DNA from: an uncultured Acetatifactor sp. | Lineage (GTDB): Bacteria > Bacillota > Clostridia > Lachnospirales > Lachnospiraceae | Direction of reading: 5' to 3' | Assembly (NCBI GenBank): GCA_934402315.1 | Contig: CAKRTS010000006.1 | Location: 1-64,000, forward strand | Length of the DNA stretch: 64,000 bases | Shown here: in pieces, positions 1 to 7,831 of the stretch | Position numbering within the stretch: the stretch's first letter is position 1 | Layout of the letters: the number at the start of each line of letters is the position of its first letter | The notes under the pieces: model-generated | Told to the model about the DNA's origin: nothing | What the model saw: the letters and a program-made list of their open reading frames with translations, nothing else | The model's database searches: none | Program-made: the position numbers and the translations under genes

Positions 1-66
1 CTATACACTTCCCACTATCTGGGCGTGTTCGGGACTTCCACCCGTTAGAGCGCGCCCATGGCGCGC
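1..66 (-). mobile_element. 5' end of a group II intron, class C type (cut by window edge)
   Basis: Read on the minus strand, this stretch starts GCGCGCCATGGGCGCGC and continues with a GGGT..AGTCCCGAAC block. That order and spacing match what I remember of the 5' domain I of class C group II introns such as the Oceanobacillus iheyensis intron. It begins directly after the hairpin and T-tract of the oadA terminator, which is the insertion site class C introns are known to prefer. Only the first 66 bases are present, so the ribozyme body and any reverse transcriptase would lie beyond base 1. The first bases are GCGCG where most introns have GUGYG. A degenerate copy is possible. Confidence 0.7.
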
Positions 67-105
67 AAACAAAACCCGCAGAAACCATATTCCGATTTCT
101 GCGGG
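67..105 (-). terminator. Rho-independent terminator after oadA
   Basis: Perfect 10-bp inverted repeat (CCCGCAGAAA at 75-84, TTTCTGCGGG at 96-105) with an 11-base loop. On the minus strand it is followed by TTTTGTTT. It lies about 80 bases behind the oadA stop and ends the decarboxylase operon. The intron at 1-66 follows the T-tract without a gap. Confidence 0.85.
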
Positions 106-185
106 AACTGTGCCATAGATCACATGGATCGTAATCTATTATGCCTTATATCATTCGCTTTGTCAAGCACTTTTTCAAAATTCTT

Positions 186-1613
186 TTATACAGGGTAAGC
201 ACCGTTCTTGGTGTCCGCCTGTGTCATGTCAACTTTTTCCTGCTGTGCCTGACGATACTTGAAGAAATCGGTAGCAACCTGAGGGAACAGTGCATAGGAA
301 AGAACATCCTCATCCTGCTGCTTCCATTCCTTCATCTCATTCTCCAGCTTATCCATCTCAGCGGGAAGCGTATCTGCGAAACGTCCTGTCAGTCTCTTCT
401 CGCCGGGGATAACCTTGTCGATGACTTCCTGGCTCATAGGCTTAACAGTCTGTCCGTACTCTCCACGCAGTACAGCCTTGGTCTCCTTCGTTGCCATCTT
501 GTATCTCTCGCCCATCAGTACGTTGAACACCGCCTGTGTGCCGACGATCTGTGAAGAAGGCGTAACCAGAGGGGGCTCACCGAGATCCTTACGAACCTCA
601 GGGATCTCCTTCAATACGTCGTAATACTTATCCTCCGCGTTCTGCTCCTTCAGCTGGCTCACCATGTTGGAAAGCATGCCGCCGGGTACCTGATAAAGCA
701 GGGTCTTGATGTCTACACCCATTACCTTGGGATTCAGAAGTCCGCTCTTGAGGCACTCGTCTCTGTAAGGACGGAAGTAATCTGCGATCTCTGCCAGAAG
801 ATTCTGGTCAAATCCGGTATCATACTCGGTTCCGCGGAAGGTCTCAACCATAACCTCAGTTGCAGGCTGGGAGGTTCCCATTGCGAACGGGCTGATTGCA
901 GTATCAATCACATCTACACCGGCTTCAACAGCCTTCAGATAGGTCATGCTTGCAACACCGGAGGTGTAGTGGGTGTGCAGCTGGATCGGCAGCTTCGTGT
1001 TCTCCTTCATCGCCTTAATCAGCTCACTTGCCTTGTAAGGTACAAGAAGACCTGCCATATCCTTGATACAGATGGAATCTGCGCCCATCTCCTCGATCTT
1101 CTTCGCCATGTCTGCCCAGTACTCCAGCGTATAAGCGTCGCCAAGCGTGTAGGACAGAGCTACCTGTGCATGTCCTCTGCCTTCCTGCTGCTTCATTTTG
1201 TTGGTTGCATTTACTGCCTCCTGCAGGTTGGGAAGGTAGTTCAGGCAGTCGAAGATACGGATGATGTCGATACCGTTTGAAATAGACTTCTGAACGAATG
1301 CGTCTACAACGTCATCTGCATAAGGTCTGTAGCCGAGGATATTCTGTCCACGGAAGAGCATCTGCAGCTTGGTATTCTTGAATCCGTCGCGCAGCTTGCG
1401 GAGTCTGTCCCACGGATCTTCCTTCAGGAAACGTAGGGACGCATCAAAGGTTGCTCCGCCCCAGCACTCTACAGAATGGTATCCGACCTTGTCGAGCTTA
1501 TCTACAATGGGAAGCATAAACTCGGTAGGCATTCTGGTTGCGATCAGGGACTGATGAGCATCACGCAATACTGTCTCCGTAATTTTAATCGGTTTCTTTA
1601 TTGTTTCTGACAT
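186..1613 (-). CDS. oadA: Oxaloacetate decarboxylase alpha subunit / pyruvate-type carboxyltransferase (biotin domain separate)
   Basis: 475 residues. The carboxyltransferase moves CO2 between oxaloacetate/pyruvate and biotin. The TIM-barrel opens with RDAHQSLIATRMP, carries the metal-binding aspartate, and continues with ICIKDMAG (catalytic lysine) and the LHTHYTSG metal-binding histidines. A PYC/OadA helical domain follows. Family members with a fused biotin domain are about 590-600 residues. This one stops before that domain, and biotin is supplied by the separate carrier at 3069-3461. The start has a GGAGG about 9 bases upstream. It is the last gene of a five-gene operon; the gap from oadB holds a structured repeat. 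Together with the MmdA-like subunit it resembles the 5S part of a transcarboxylase, so the direction of the reaction in the cell is an inference. Confidence 0.93.
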   Translation of the reverse strand: MSETIKKPIKITETVLRDAHQSLIATRMPTEFMLPIVDKLDKVGYHSVECWGGATFDASLRFLKEDPWDRLRKLRDGFKNTKLQMLFRGQNILGYRPYADDVVDAFVQKSISNGIDIIRIFDCLNYLPNLQEAVNATNKMKQQEGRGHAQVALSYTLGDAYTLEYWADMAKKIEEMGADSICIKDMAGLLVPYKASELIKAMKENTKLPIQLHTHYTSGVASMTYLKAVEAGVDVIDTAISPFAMGTSQPATEVMVETFRGTEYDTGFDQNLLAEIADYFRPYRDECLKSGLLNPKVMGVDIKTLLYQVPGGMLSNMVSQLKEQNAEDKYYDVLKEIPEVRKDLGEPPLVTPSSQIVGTQAVFNVLMGERYKMATKETKAVLRGEYGQTVKPMSQEVIDKVIPGEKRLTGRFADTLPAEMDKLENEMKEWKQQDEDVLSYALFPQVATDFFKYRQAQQEKVDMTQADTKNGAYPV

Positions 1614-1653
1614 TACGATTTTCCTCCATATAAATTAAGTTATAAGGCGCTGT

Positions 1654-1860
1654 GCCGGCAATTAAAGCTGTGCATTCATAGGCTCTTCGAGCCTATTTCA
1701 TCGCGCTTCGCGCCTTCCCGCCGGCATTTAAAGCTGTGCATTCATAGGCTCTTCGAGCCTATTTCATCGCGCTTCGCGCTCTATATGCCGTCAGCTGGTC
1801 GTCTTGCTGTTCGTGCAAGCACGACAGCTGCATCGCCAGCTGTCGGCATGCACAGCTTTA
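1654..1860. repeat. Structured repeat element between oadB and oadA
   Basis: Two near-identical 60-base copies (1654-1713 and 1720-1779) lie 66 bases apart. Each holds two small hairpins, AGGCTCTTCGAGCCT and GCGCTTCGCGC. Next comes a larger imperfect inverted repeat (about 1788-1846, GCCGTCAGCTGG against CCAGCTGTCGGC). Finally TGCACAGCTTTA (1849-1860) is the inverse of TAAAGCTGTGCA at the head of each copy, and it contains the oadB stop codon. The gap is not coding. It could be an RNA processing or stabilising element inside the operon message, or a miniature mobile element; the sequence alone does not decide. Confidence 0.75.
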
Positions 1861-3009
1861 AAATACCCCGAATATCGCCATGAAGGTACCGGCTGCAACA
1901 GCGGTACCGATAACGCCTGCTACGTTGGGTCCCATTGCGTGCATCAGCAGGAAGTTTGTGGGATCTGCTTCCGCGCCGACCTTCTGGGAAACACGCGCTG
2001 CCATAGGTACGGCAGACACACCTGCGGAACCGATCAGCGGGTTCGTCTTTCCGTGTGTCAGCACACAGAGCAGCTTACCGAAGAGGATACCCGCAGCTGT
2101 ACCGAATGCAAATGCAATCAGTCCGAGACCTACGATCTTCAATGTATCCATGTTCAGGAATGCCTCTGCACTTGTCGTTGCACCTACGGAGGTTCCCAGC
2201 AGGATAACGACAATGTACATCATTGCGTTGGAAGCTGTCTCAGTCAGCTGTCTTACCACGCCGGACTCCTTGAAGAGGTTGCCGAGCATCAGCAGACCTA
2301 CCAGCGGAGCTGTCGTAGGAAGAATCAGACAAACTACGATAGTAACAATGATGGGGAACAGAATCTTTTCCAGCTTTGTAACAGGACGAAGCTGACCCAT
2401 CTTGATCTTGCGCTCTTTCTCAGTTGTGAAGAGCTTCATGATCGGCGGCTGGATAACCGGAACCAGTGACATGTAGGAATATGCCGCCACTGCGATCGGT
2501 CCGAGAATCGCCGTCTGTCCGAGCTTACCGGCAAGGAAAATCGATGTAGGGCCGTCCGCACCACCGATGATGGAGATAGCGGCAGCTGCCTTGTCGTTGA
2601 AGCCGAGCCAGATTGCTCCGAAATATGCAGCGAAGATACCGAACTGCGCCGCAGCTCCCAGCAGGAAACTCTTGGGGTTTGCGATCAGGGGACCGAAGTC
2701 TGTCATCGCGCCGACACCCATGAATATCAGCGAGGGCAGAATCGCCAGCTCGTCTAACTTATAAAAGTAATACAGCAGGCCGCCGGCACCGTTAGCCGCG
2801 TCCTCTGCGTGAAGCATGATGTCGGGATAGATATTAACCAACAGCATACCAAAGGCTATCGGAACCAGAAGCAACGGTTCAAACTCCCAGCGAATAGCCA
2901 GATAAAGAAAGAAGCACGCAACTGCTATCATAAGGTAATTTCCCCAAGTCAGGTTAAAAAACGCTGTCTGATGAAGCAGGTTGCTAAGCGTAGAACCTAT
3001 GTATTCCAT
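1858..3009 (-). CDS. oadB: Na+-translocating decarboxylase beta subunit
   Basis: 383 residues, the usual length for the OadB/MmdB/GcdB family. This polytopic membrane protein decarboxylates carboxybiotin and couples that to Na+ export. Family signatures visible are the GGADGPTSIFLA loop in the middle, holding the essential aspartate, and GSAGVSAVPMAARVSQ near the C terminus. About nine to eleven hydrophobic segments are present. The start is preceded by AGGAGGT. It is the fourth gene of the operon, after the biotin carrier. The stop codon falls inside the last arm of the structured repeat that separates it from oadA. Confidence 0.95.
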   Translation of the reverse strand: MEYIGSTLSNLLHQTAFFNLTWGNYLMIAVACFFLYLAIRWEFEPLLLVPIAFGMLLVNIYPDIMLHAEDAANGAGGLLYYFYKLDELAILPSLIFMGVGAMTDFGPLIANPKSFLLGAAAQFGIFAAYFGAIWLGFNDKAAAAISIIGGADGPTSIFLAGKLGQTAILGPIAVAAYSYMSLVPVIQPPIMKLFTTEKERKIKMGQLRPVTKLEKILFPIIVTIVVCLILPTTAPLVGLLMLGNLFKESGVVRQLTETASNAMMYIVVILLGTSVGATTSAEAFLNMDTLKIVGLGLIAFAFGTAAGILFGKLLCVLTHGKTNPLIGSAGVSAVPMAARVSQKVGAEADPTNFLLMHAMGPNVAGVIGTAVAAGTFMAIFGVF

Positions 3010-3068
3010 TTGTTGACCTCCTGTTGTCGTTGTCTATAGTTGGTACAATGCCGTGCCAGCCATAAAGC

Positions 3069-3461
3069 TTAGTTCATGGTTGCGAGAACAGCACCTGCCT
3101 CAACAGCATCACCGACAGCGACATCGATACTTGCAACAGTTCCATCCTGAGGAGCAACAACCGGAATCTCCATCTTCATTGCCTCAATGACAACAACAGC
3201 ATCTCCTGCCTTGACAGCATCTCCGGGCTTCTTCTCCAGCTTGAATACCTTACCAGCTGCGCCTGCCTCGATCTTTACGCTGCCTGCTGCACCGGATGCT
3301 GCAGGTGCTGCTGCCGGAGCTGCGGGTGCTGCCTTAGGCGCTACAGGAGCTGCCTTGGGAGCTGCGGGTGCCTTTGCTGCAACGGGTGCTCCTGTGGATG
3401 CGCCCTCTTCTACTGTTACATCATACACGTTTCCATTTACGGTAATGGTATAGTTCTTCAT
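3069..3461 (-). CDS. Biotin carboxyl carrier protein of the decarboxylase complex
   Basis: 130 residues. The C-terminal lipoyl/biotinyl domain (about 60-130) contains the biotinylation motif EAMKM with Lys96 as the attachment site. A short N-terminal beta segment (1-18) is joined to it by an Ala/Pro/Lys-rich flexible linker (about 20-60), typical of MmdC/GcdC carriers and the transcarboxylase 1.3S subunit. It shuttles the carboxyl group from the carboxyltransferases (4293-5723 and 186-1613) to the membrane subunit OadB. It sits in the middle of the operon, 20 bases after oadG. An equivalent name would be mmdC. Confidence 0.93.
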   Translation of the reverse strand: MKNYTITVNGNVYDVTVEEGASTGAPVAAKAPAAPKAAPVAPKAAPAAPAAAPAASGAAGSVKIEAGAAGKVFKLEKKPGDAVKAGDAVVVIEAMKMEIPVVAPQDGTVASIDVAVGDAVEAGAVLATMN

Positions 3462-3481
3462 TTTAATTATCCTCCATTTAT

Positions 3482-4273
3482 TTAGCGTCTTCTGATAGAA
3501 CGTACAACAAATCCATCTGTGGATGTCTCTCCACGATATGCCGCGATTGCAGCCGCAATAGCAGCAACGAGCTCACAGTCATCTGTTTCAGCCACCGTCT
3601 CCTGCACCACAGGCTGAGCCGCTACAGGTGCTGCCGCAACCGTCTCCGGTACTGCCTTCTTTTCCTTCTTACGGTTTGCCATTGCCCCCTGCAGCTTGGG
3701 AATAAACTGCATTGCCGAAATGATAAAGCTGATCAGGATCAGTACAAGGAATACCGTTCCCATACCGATCAGCGTATTCAATGCCGCCCTGCCCATCAGC
3801 TCTCCCATGGAAGAAACGGGATTCAGCGCCGCAGATTCCAGCTTAAGGAACATATCATTTGAGAAAATGATCTCCGCAGAAGCATTCTTCTTTTCGCCTG
3901 TGACATCGACATTGACAATGATCTGCTTTCCGTCGATCTTGGAATCCGCCTCGCCGACACCTACCACGCTTCCCATGCTCTCCAGAGCCGAGCTGAAGGA
4001 TTCAATCGCCGTTGTCACCGCATAGCCGTCAACCTGTAAGCCGAAATACTGTTCGCAGAGATACTCAATCTCTTCATTGGTCAGATCTGCTGAAGTGAAC
4101 TCCTCTGCGTTGCAAAGGTAGTCCGTGAAAAGAGGAACGATAGAAGCTGCAAGCTGCTCGGCGTTGTCAACCTTCTGCTGCTCATACGCCGTCAGTTCCT
4201 CCCCGCTTCCGCAGGCGGTCAGTCCGAAGATACAGGTAAGCATACAAACTAAAGCCATCAATCTCTTCTTCAT
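3482..4273 (-). CDS. OadG-like gamma subunit with an N-terminal lipoprotein domain
   Basis: 263 residues from the ATG at 4273, chosen because it gives a lipoprotein signal (MKKRLMAL..LTACGS, Cys about 20) with AAGGTGA upstream; reading further upstream adds an implausible extension. An external domain of about 130 residues precedes one membrane helix (LNTLIGMGTVFLVLILISFI) that is the hallmark of OadG. An Ala/Pro-rich segment and a conserved tail ending STDGFVVRSIRRR follow. OadG anchors and assembles the alpha and beta subunits. Classical OadG is only about 80-120 residues, so the lipoprotein domain is an addition. It lies between the carboxyltransferase and the biotin carrier. Confidence 0.85.
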   Translation of the reverse strand: MKKRLMALVCMLTCIFGLTACGSGEELTAYEQQKVDNAEQLAASIVPLFTDYLCNAEEFTSADLTNEEIEYLCEQYFGLQVDGYAVTTAIESFSSALESMGSVVGVGEADSKIDGKQIIVNVDVTGEKKNASAEIIFSNDMFLKLESAALNPVSSMGELMGRAALNTLIGMGTVFLVLILISFIISAMQFIPKLQGAMANRKKEKKAVPETVAAAPVAAQPVVQETVAETDDCELVAAIAAAIAAYRGETSTDGFVVRSIRRR

Positions 4274-4292
4274 CTTAACTATAATCACCTTT

Positions 4293-5723
4293 CTATACTG
4301 TTCCGTGCTTTTTAACCGGACGATCCTCGCTCTTGGTAAAGAGCATCTCAAAGGCACCGATGACATACTTTCTGGTGTCGGCAGCCTCTACGATTCTGTC
4401 CACATATCCTCTCCTTGCAGCGCTTACTGCGGAAAGCTGTAATGCCTCGTATGCGGCAGCCTTCTCATTGATCACGTCAGCGCCCTGTCCGTCGTACATG
4501 ATCTTTGCAGCCAGCTTGCTGTCCATAGCACCGATCTCAGCGTTCGGCCATGCATATGTGATGTCAGCGCCCAGCGCCTTGGAATTCATAACAGTTGCCG
4601 CTGTTCCGAGTGCCTTGCCGATAATGACATTCACCTTGGGAACAGTTGCATTTGCAAATGCATATGTAAGCTTTGCAGCAGCCTTTGCGATGCCCTTTTC
4701 AGAGCACATGGTTGCCTTATAGCCCTTTACGTTGGTGAGCGTCAGCACAGGAATGTCAAATGCGTCGCAGAAATTAACGAAGTCAGCAGCCTTTTCACAG
4801 CCCTCCCTGGAGAGAACCGCATCCAGCTTCTCTGCAACCTTGCCTTCCTCGTCGCAGATCTCACTTCTGTTTGCCACAGCGCCTACCGTAACGCCGTCCA
4901 GCTTCAGGAAGCCCACAACCATCTCCTTGCCGTAGTTCTTCTTCACCTCGAAGAAGTCACTGTCATCCGCAATAACAGCCAGAGCGATGGAGGTATCGCC
5001 GACACAGCCGGCAAGCTCTGCATTCACGCGGTTCAGATCATCCGTGCACTCGACAATGTCGCTGCCCTCGTTATTGTTGGAGGGAAGGAATGCAATCAGA
5101 TCGCGGATCTTTGCAATAACAGTCGCCTCGTCAGCCACTACATCGACAATGCCGCTCTCCTCCGACTGGAATGCAGCGGAAGCGGAATCACACTTTGTGA
5201 CAACATTTCCGTCCAGTGCGTTCGGTGCATTGACGAACAGCTTTGCATTCTTCTCTTCCATGAAAGTAAAGTCTGTCATGGTAGGGAACAGAGCAAGTCC
5301 ACCGCCGCAGCTGCCGAGAATTGCCGTGATCTGGGGAACCACACCGGAAGCAAGTGTCTGCTTCATGTAGATCGCACCGAAAGCATTCAGTGCATCTGTT
5401 GCCTCCTGTAATCTAAGTCCCGCAGAATCGATCAGACCGATGACAGGTGCTCCTGTCTTCATTGCCAGATCATAGATGTTGGCAATCTTCCTTGCATGCA
5501 TCTCACCGATCGTGCCGTTCATCACGGACGCATCCTGGCTGTACACATACACGGGCTTACCTCCAATTACTCCGTAGCCGGTCACGCAACCGTCTGAAGG
5601 AGTTTCGTCTGGTTTCATATTGAAATCCGTAGCCCTTGCAGTTACAAGTCCGCCGATTTCAACGAAACTGTTGTCGTCGAGTAAAGCTGTGATTCTTTGA
5701 CTCGCTTTTGAAGTAGTACTCAT
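4293..5723 (-). CDS. Acyl-CoA carboxyltransferase, MmdA / propionyl-CoA carboxylase beta-like
   Basis: 476 residues from the ATG at 5723, which has GGAGG 9 bases upstream. Both crotonase-like halves of the family are present: an N-terminal half with VIGLIDSAGLRLQE and ILGSCGGGLALFP, and a C-terminal half with KGYKATMCSEKG and IIGKALGTAATVM. Relatives transfer a carboxyl group between biotin and malonyl-, methylmalonyl- or glutaconyl-CoA. This is slightly shorter than typical MmdA (about 510). It is the first gene of the operon that ends with oadA, so the complex has two carboxyltransferases, as in the 12S and 5S subunits of transcarboxylase. Exact substrate unknown. A weak promoter may lie just behind the ftsH terminator (TATACT near 5815). 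Confidence 0.9.
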   Translation of the reverse strand: MSTTSKASQRITALLDDNSFVEIGGLVTARATDFNMKPDETPSDGCVTGYGVIGGKPVYVYSQDASVMNGTIGEMHARKIANIYDLAMKTGAPVIGLIDSAGLRLQEATDALNAFGAIYMKQTLASGVVPQITAILGSCGGGLALFPTMTDFTFMEEKNAKLFVNAPNALDGNVVTKCDSASAAFQSEESGIVDVVADEATVIAKIRDLIAFLPSNNNEGSDIVECTDDLNRVNAELAGCVGDTSIALAVIADDSDFFEVKKNYGKEMVVGFLKLDGVTVGAVANRSEICDEEGKVAEKLDAVLSREGCEKAADFVNFCDAFDIPVLTLTNVKGYKATMCSEKGIAKAAAKLTYAFANATVPKVNVIIGKALGTAATVMNSKALGADITYAWPNAEIGAMDSKLAAKIMYDGQGADVINEKAAAYEALQLSAVSAARRGYVDRIVEAADTRKYVIGAFEMLFTKSEDRPVKKHGTV

Positions 5724-5824
5724 GCTTTCAGTCCTCCGTTTATAATAAATAGATAGAAACAATTTAATACAGGAAATCTAAAAAAACCAAAATCCCCCGA
5801 TTATTGTCTTGACTAGTATAACAC

Positions 5825-5861
5825 AAAAAATGCAACCCGCAAAGAGCGAATTGCATTTTTT
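5825..5861 (-). terminator. Terminator after ftsH
   Basis: An 11-bp inverted repeat (AAAAAATGCAA at 5825-5835 with TTGCATTTTTT at 5851-5861) around a 15-base loop, located 10 bases behind the ftsH stop. On the minus strand the second arm ends in TTTTTTGTGT. The first arm is A-rich, so it could also work in the opposite direction. Confidence 0.75.
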
Positions 5862-5871
5862 TGTTTTTCTT

Positions 5872-7707
5872 TTATTTTTCTTCCTCCGTGTGAAGAATTT
5901 TCATGAATTCCTCGCCCGTGATCGTCTCCTTCTCATAGAGATATTTCGCCAGCTCGTGCAGCTTGGACTGATGCGTCTTCAAAAGTCCCATCGCCTTGTC
6001 ATAGCCCTCGCGCACCGTTTCGATAACCATGTCGTCCACCTCGGCAGCCATCTCCGGCGAACAGCTTAAGGAACTGTCTCCACCGAGATAAGCATTGGTC
6101 TGCGTCTCCAGTGCAACCATGCCGAACCTGTCGCTCATTCCGTAGCGCGTAATCATTGCCCTTGCAAGCTTTGTCGCCTGTTCAATATCGTTCGATGCCC
6201 CCGTCGTTATCGAATTGAAGATCAGCTTCTCGGCACAGCGTCCGCCGGTCAGGGTAGCGATCTTATTTTTCAGCTCCTCCTCCGACATCAGGTTCCGCTC
6301 CTCAGCATCCACCTGCATCGTATAGCCGAGTGCCCCGGAGGTACGGGGAATGATCGTGATCTTTGTGACAGGCGCCGAATCCGTCTGCAGCGCCGCCACA
6401 AGGGCATGTCCGATCTCATGGTAGGCGACAATCAGCTTCTCCTTCGCCGAAAGGACCTCATTCTTTTTCTGGTATCCGGCGATGACCGTCTCGATGCTCT
6501 CCTCCAGATCTGCCTGGGTGACAAACTTCCGGTTCTCCCTCACGGCCTTTAATGCCGCCTCATTCACCATATTGGCAAGCTCTGCGCCGGACGCACCGGA
6601 TGCCGCCCTCGCAATGGCGTTAAAGTCAACATTGTCCGCGAGCTTTACCTTTCTCGCATGAACCTTTAAAATTTCCTCTCTTCCCTTGAGGTCGGGCAGT
6701 TCCACCGGGATTCTCCGGTCGAAACGCCCCGGTCTTAAGAGCGCGGGATCAAGGGTGTCGGGCCGGTTCGTTGCCGCGAGTATGACGACACCCTTGGAAG
6801 CATCAAAGCCGTCCATCTCCGTCAACAGCTGGTTCAGCGTCTGCTCGCGCTCATCGTTTCCGCCCATGCCGCCACTGTCACGCTTTTTACCTATGGTATC
6901 GATCTCATCGATGAAGACAATGCAGGGAGCCTTCTCATTCGCCTGCTTAAACAGGTCACGCACCTTCGACGCTCCCATGCCGACAAACATCTCCACGAAC
7001 TCCGAACCGGATATGGAGAAAAAGGGAACCTCCGCCTCACCGGCAACCGCCTTTGCAAGCAGCGTCTTACCTGTTCCGGGAGGACCTACCAGCAGTGCTC
7101 CCTTCGGGCACACCGCCCCGATCTCCTGATATTTCTGGGGATTGTGAAGGAAATCCACGATCTCCGCCAGCAGCTCCTTCGCCTCGTCCTCCCCGGCGAC
7201 ATCGTTAAAGGTGATGCCTGTCGTGGACTCCACATATACCTTGGCGTTGCTCTTGCCAAACTGCATGAACGGGCTTCCCGCCGTCGCCCCGCCCATCCTG
7301 TTCATAAGGAGCCTTGTCAGAAGCTGTCCCAGCCCCCAGAAAATGAGAATCGGCAGAATCCACACGAGCAGGAAATTCAGGATGGGGTTCATCTCCTTCT
7401 GCGCCACTCTCCCGAATTCACATCCGGCATCCTGCAGCCGGTTTACCAGCTCCGGGTCGTCAAAGGTCGCCGTCTCGTAAAACTGCGGCTCCTCACTCTT
7501 ATCCGCAAAGTAGATCATGTCACCGTTCAGCTCCACCCTGGCGACCTGCTTCTCGTCGACCATCGTCAGAAACGTGCCGTAATCCACCTCTTTTACACGG
7601 TTCGCTCCGATGTTCGGAAACAGAAAAATATTCAACAGAATCAGCGCCACCAGCGCAAGGGTGTAATAGAAAAGCAATGGTTTCTTGGGTTTTTCAACTT
7701 TTTTCAT
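5872..7707 (-). CDS. ftsH: ATP-dependent zinc metalloprotease FtsH
   Basis: 611 residues. This membrane-bound AAA+ protease degrades damaged membrane proteins and short-lived regulators. Two N-terminal membrane helices (about 11-31 and 109-130) flank a small external domain. The AAA module shows Walker A GPPGTGKT (208-215), Walker B IVFIDEID (about 263-270) and the second region of homology ATNRPDTLDPALLRPGRFDRR. The zinc site is HEIGH (430-434). GAAGGAGGAGAAGG precedes the start. It is a single-gene unit with its own promoter (7754-7783) and terminator (5825-5861). Its C terminus is shorter than in some FtsH proteins. Confidence 0.98.
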   Translation of the reverse strand: MKKVEKPKKPLLFYYTLALVALILLNIFLFPNIGANRVKEVDYGTFLTMVDEKQVARVELNGDMIYFADKSEEPQFYETATFDDPELVNRLQDAGCEFGRVAQKEMNPILNFLLVWILPILIFWGLGQLLTRLLMNRMGGATAGSPFMQFGKSNAKVYVESTTGITFNDVAGEDEAKELLAEIVDFLHNPQKYQEIGAVCPKGALLVGPPGTGKTLLAKAVAGEAEVPFFSISGSEFVEMFVGMGASKVRDLFKQANEKAPCIVFIDEIDTIGKKRDSGGMGGNDEREQTLNQLLTEMDGFDASKGVVILAATNRPDTLDPALLRPGRFDRRIPVELPDLKGREEILKVHARKVKLADNVDFNAIARAASGASGAELANMVNEAALKAVRENRKFVTQADLEESIETVIAGYQKKNEVLSAKEKLIVAYHEIGHALVAALQTDSAPVTKITIIPRTSGALGYTMQVDAEERNLMSEEELKNKIATLTGGRCAEKLIFNSITTGASNDIEQATKLARAMITRYGMSDRFGMVALETQTNAYLGGDSSLSCSPEMAAEVDDMVIETVREGYDKAMGLLKTHQSKLHELAKYLYEKETITGEEFMKILHTEEEK

Positions 7708-7753
7708 TTTCCTTCTCCTCCTTCACGCACAGACCTTCCATAGCTTTGCCTGT

Positions 7754-7783
7754 ACTATAGCGCAAGCAGGATTTCCCAGTCAA
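7754..7783 (-). promoter_or_regulatory. Sigma-A type promoter of ftsH
   Basis: On the minus strand TTGACT (7778-7783) and TATAGT (7754-7759) are separated by 18 bases. Transcription would start near 7747, about 40 bases before the ftsH start codon. Confidence 0.7.
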
Positions 7784-7831
7784 TAAAGAGACTCTGTATT
7801 ATTCTTAAAAAAGTGTAAACAAATATAAAAT

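Noticed and set aside
141..554. 137-codon open frame on the plus strand
   Set aside because: Antisense to oadA; no ribosome site.
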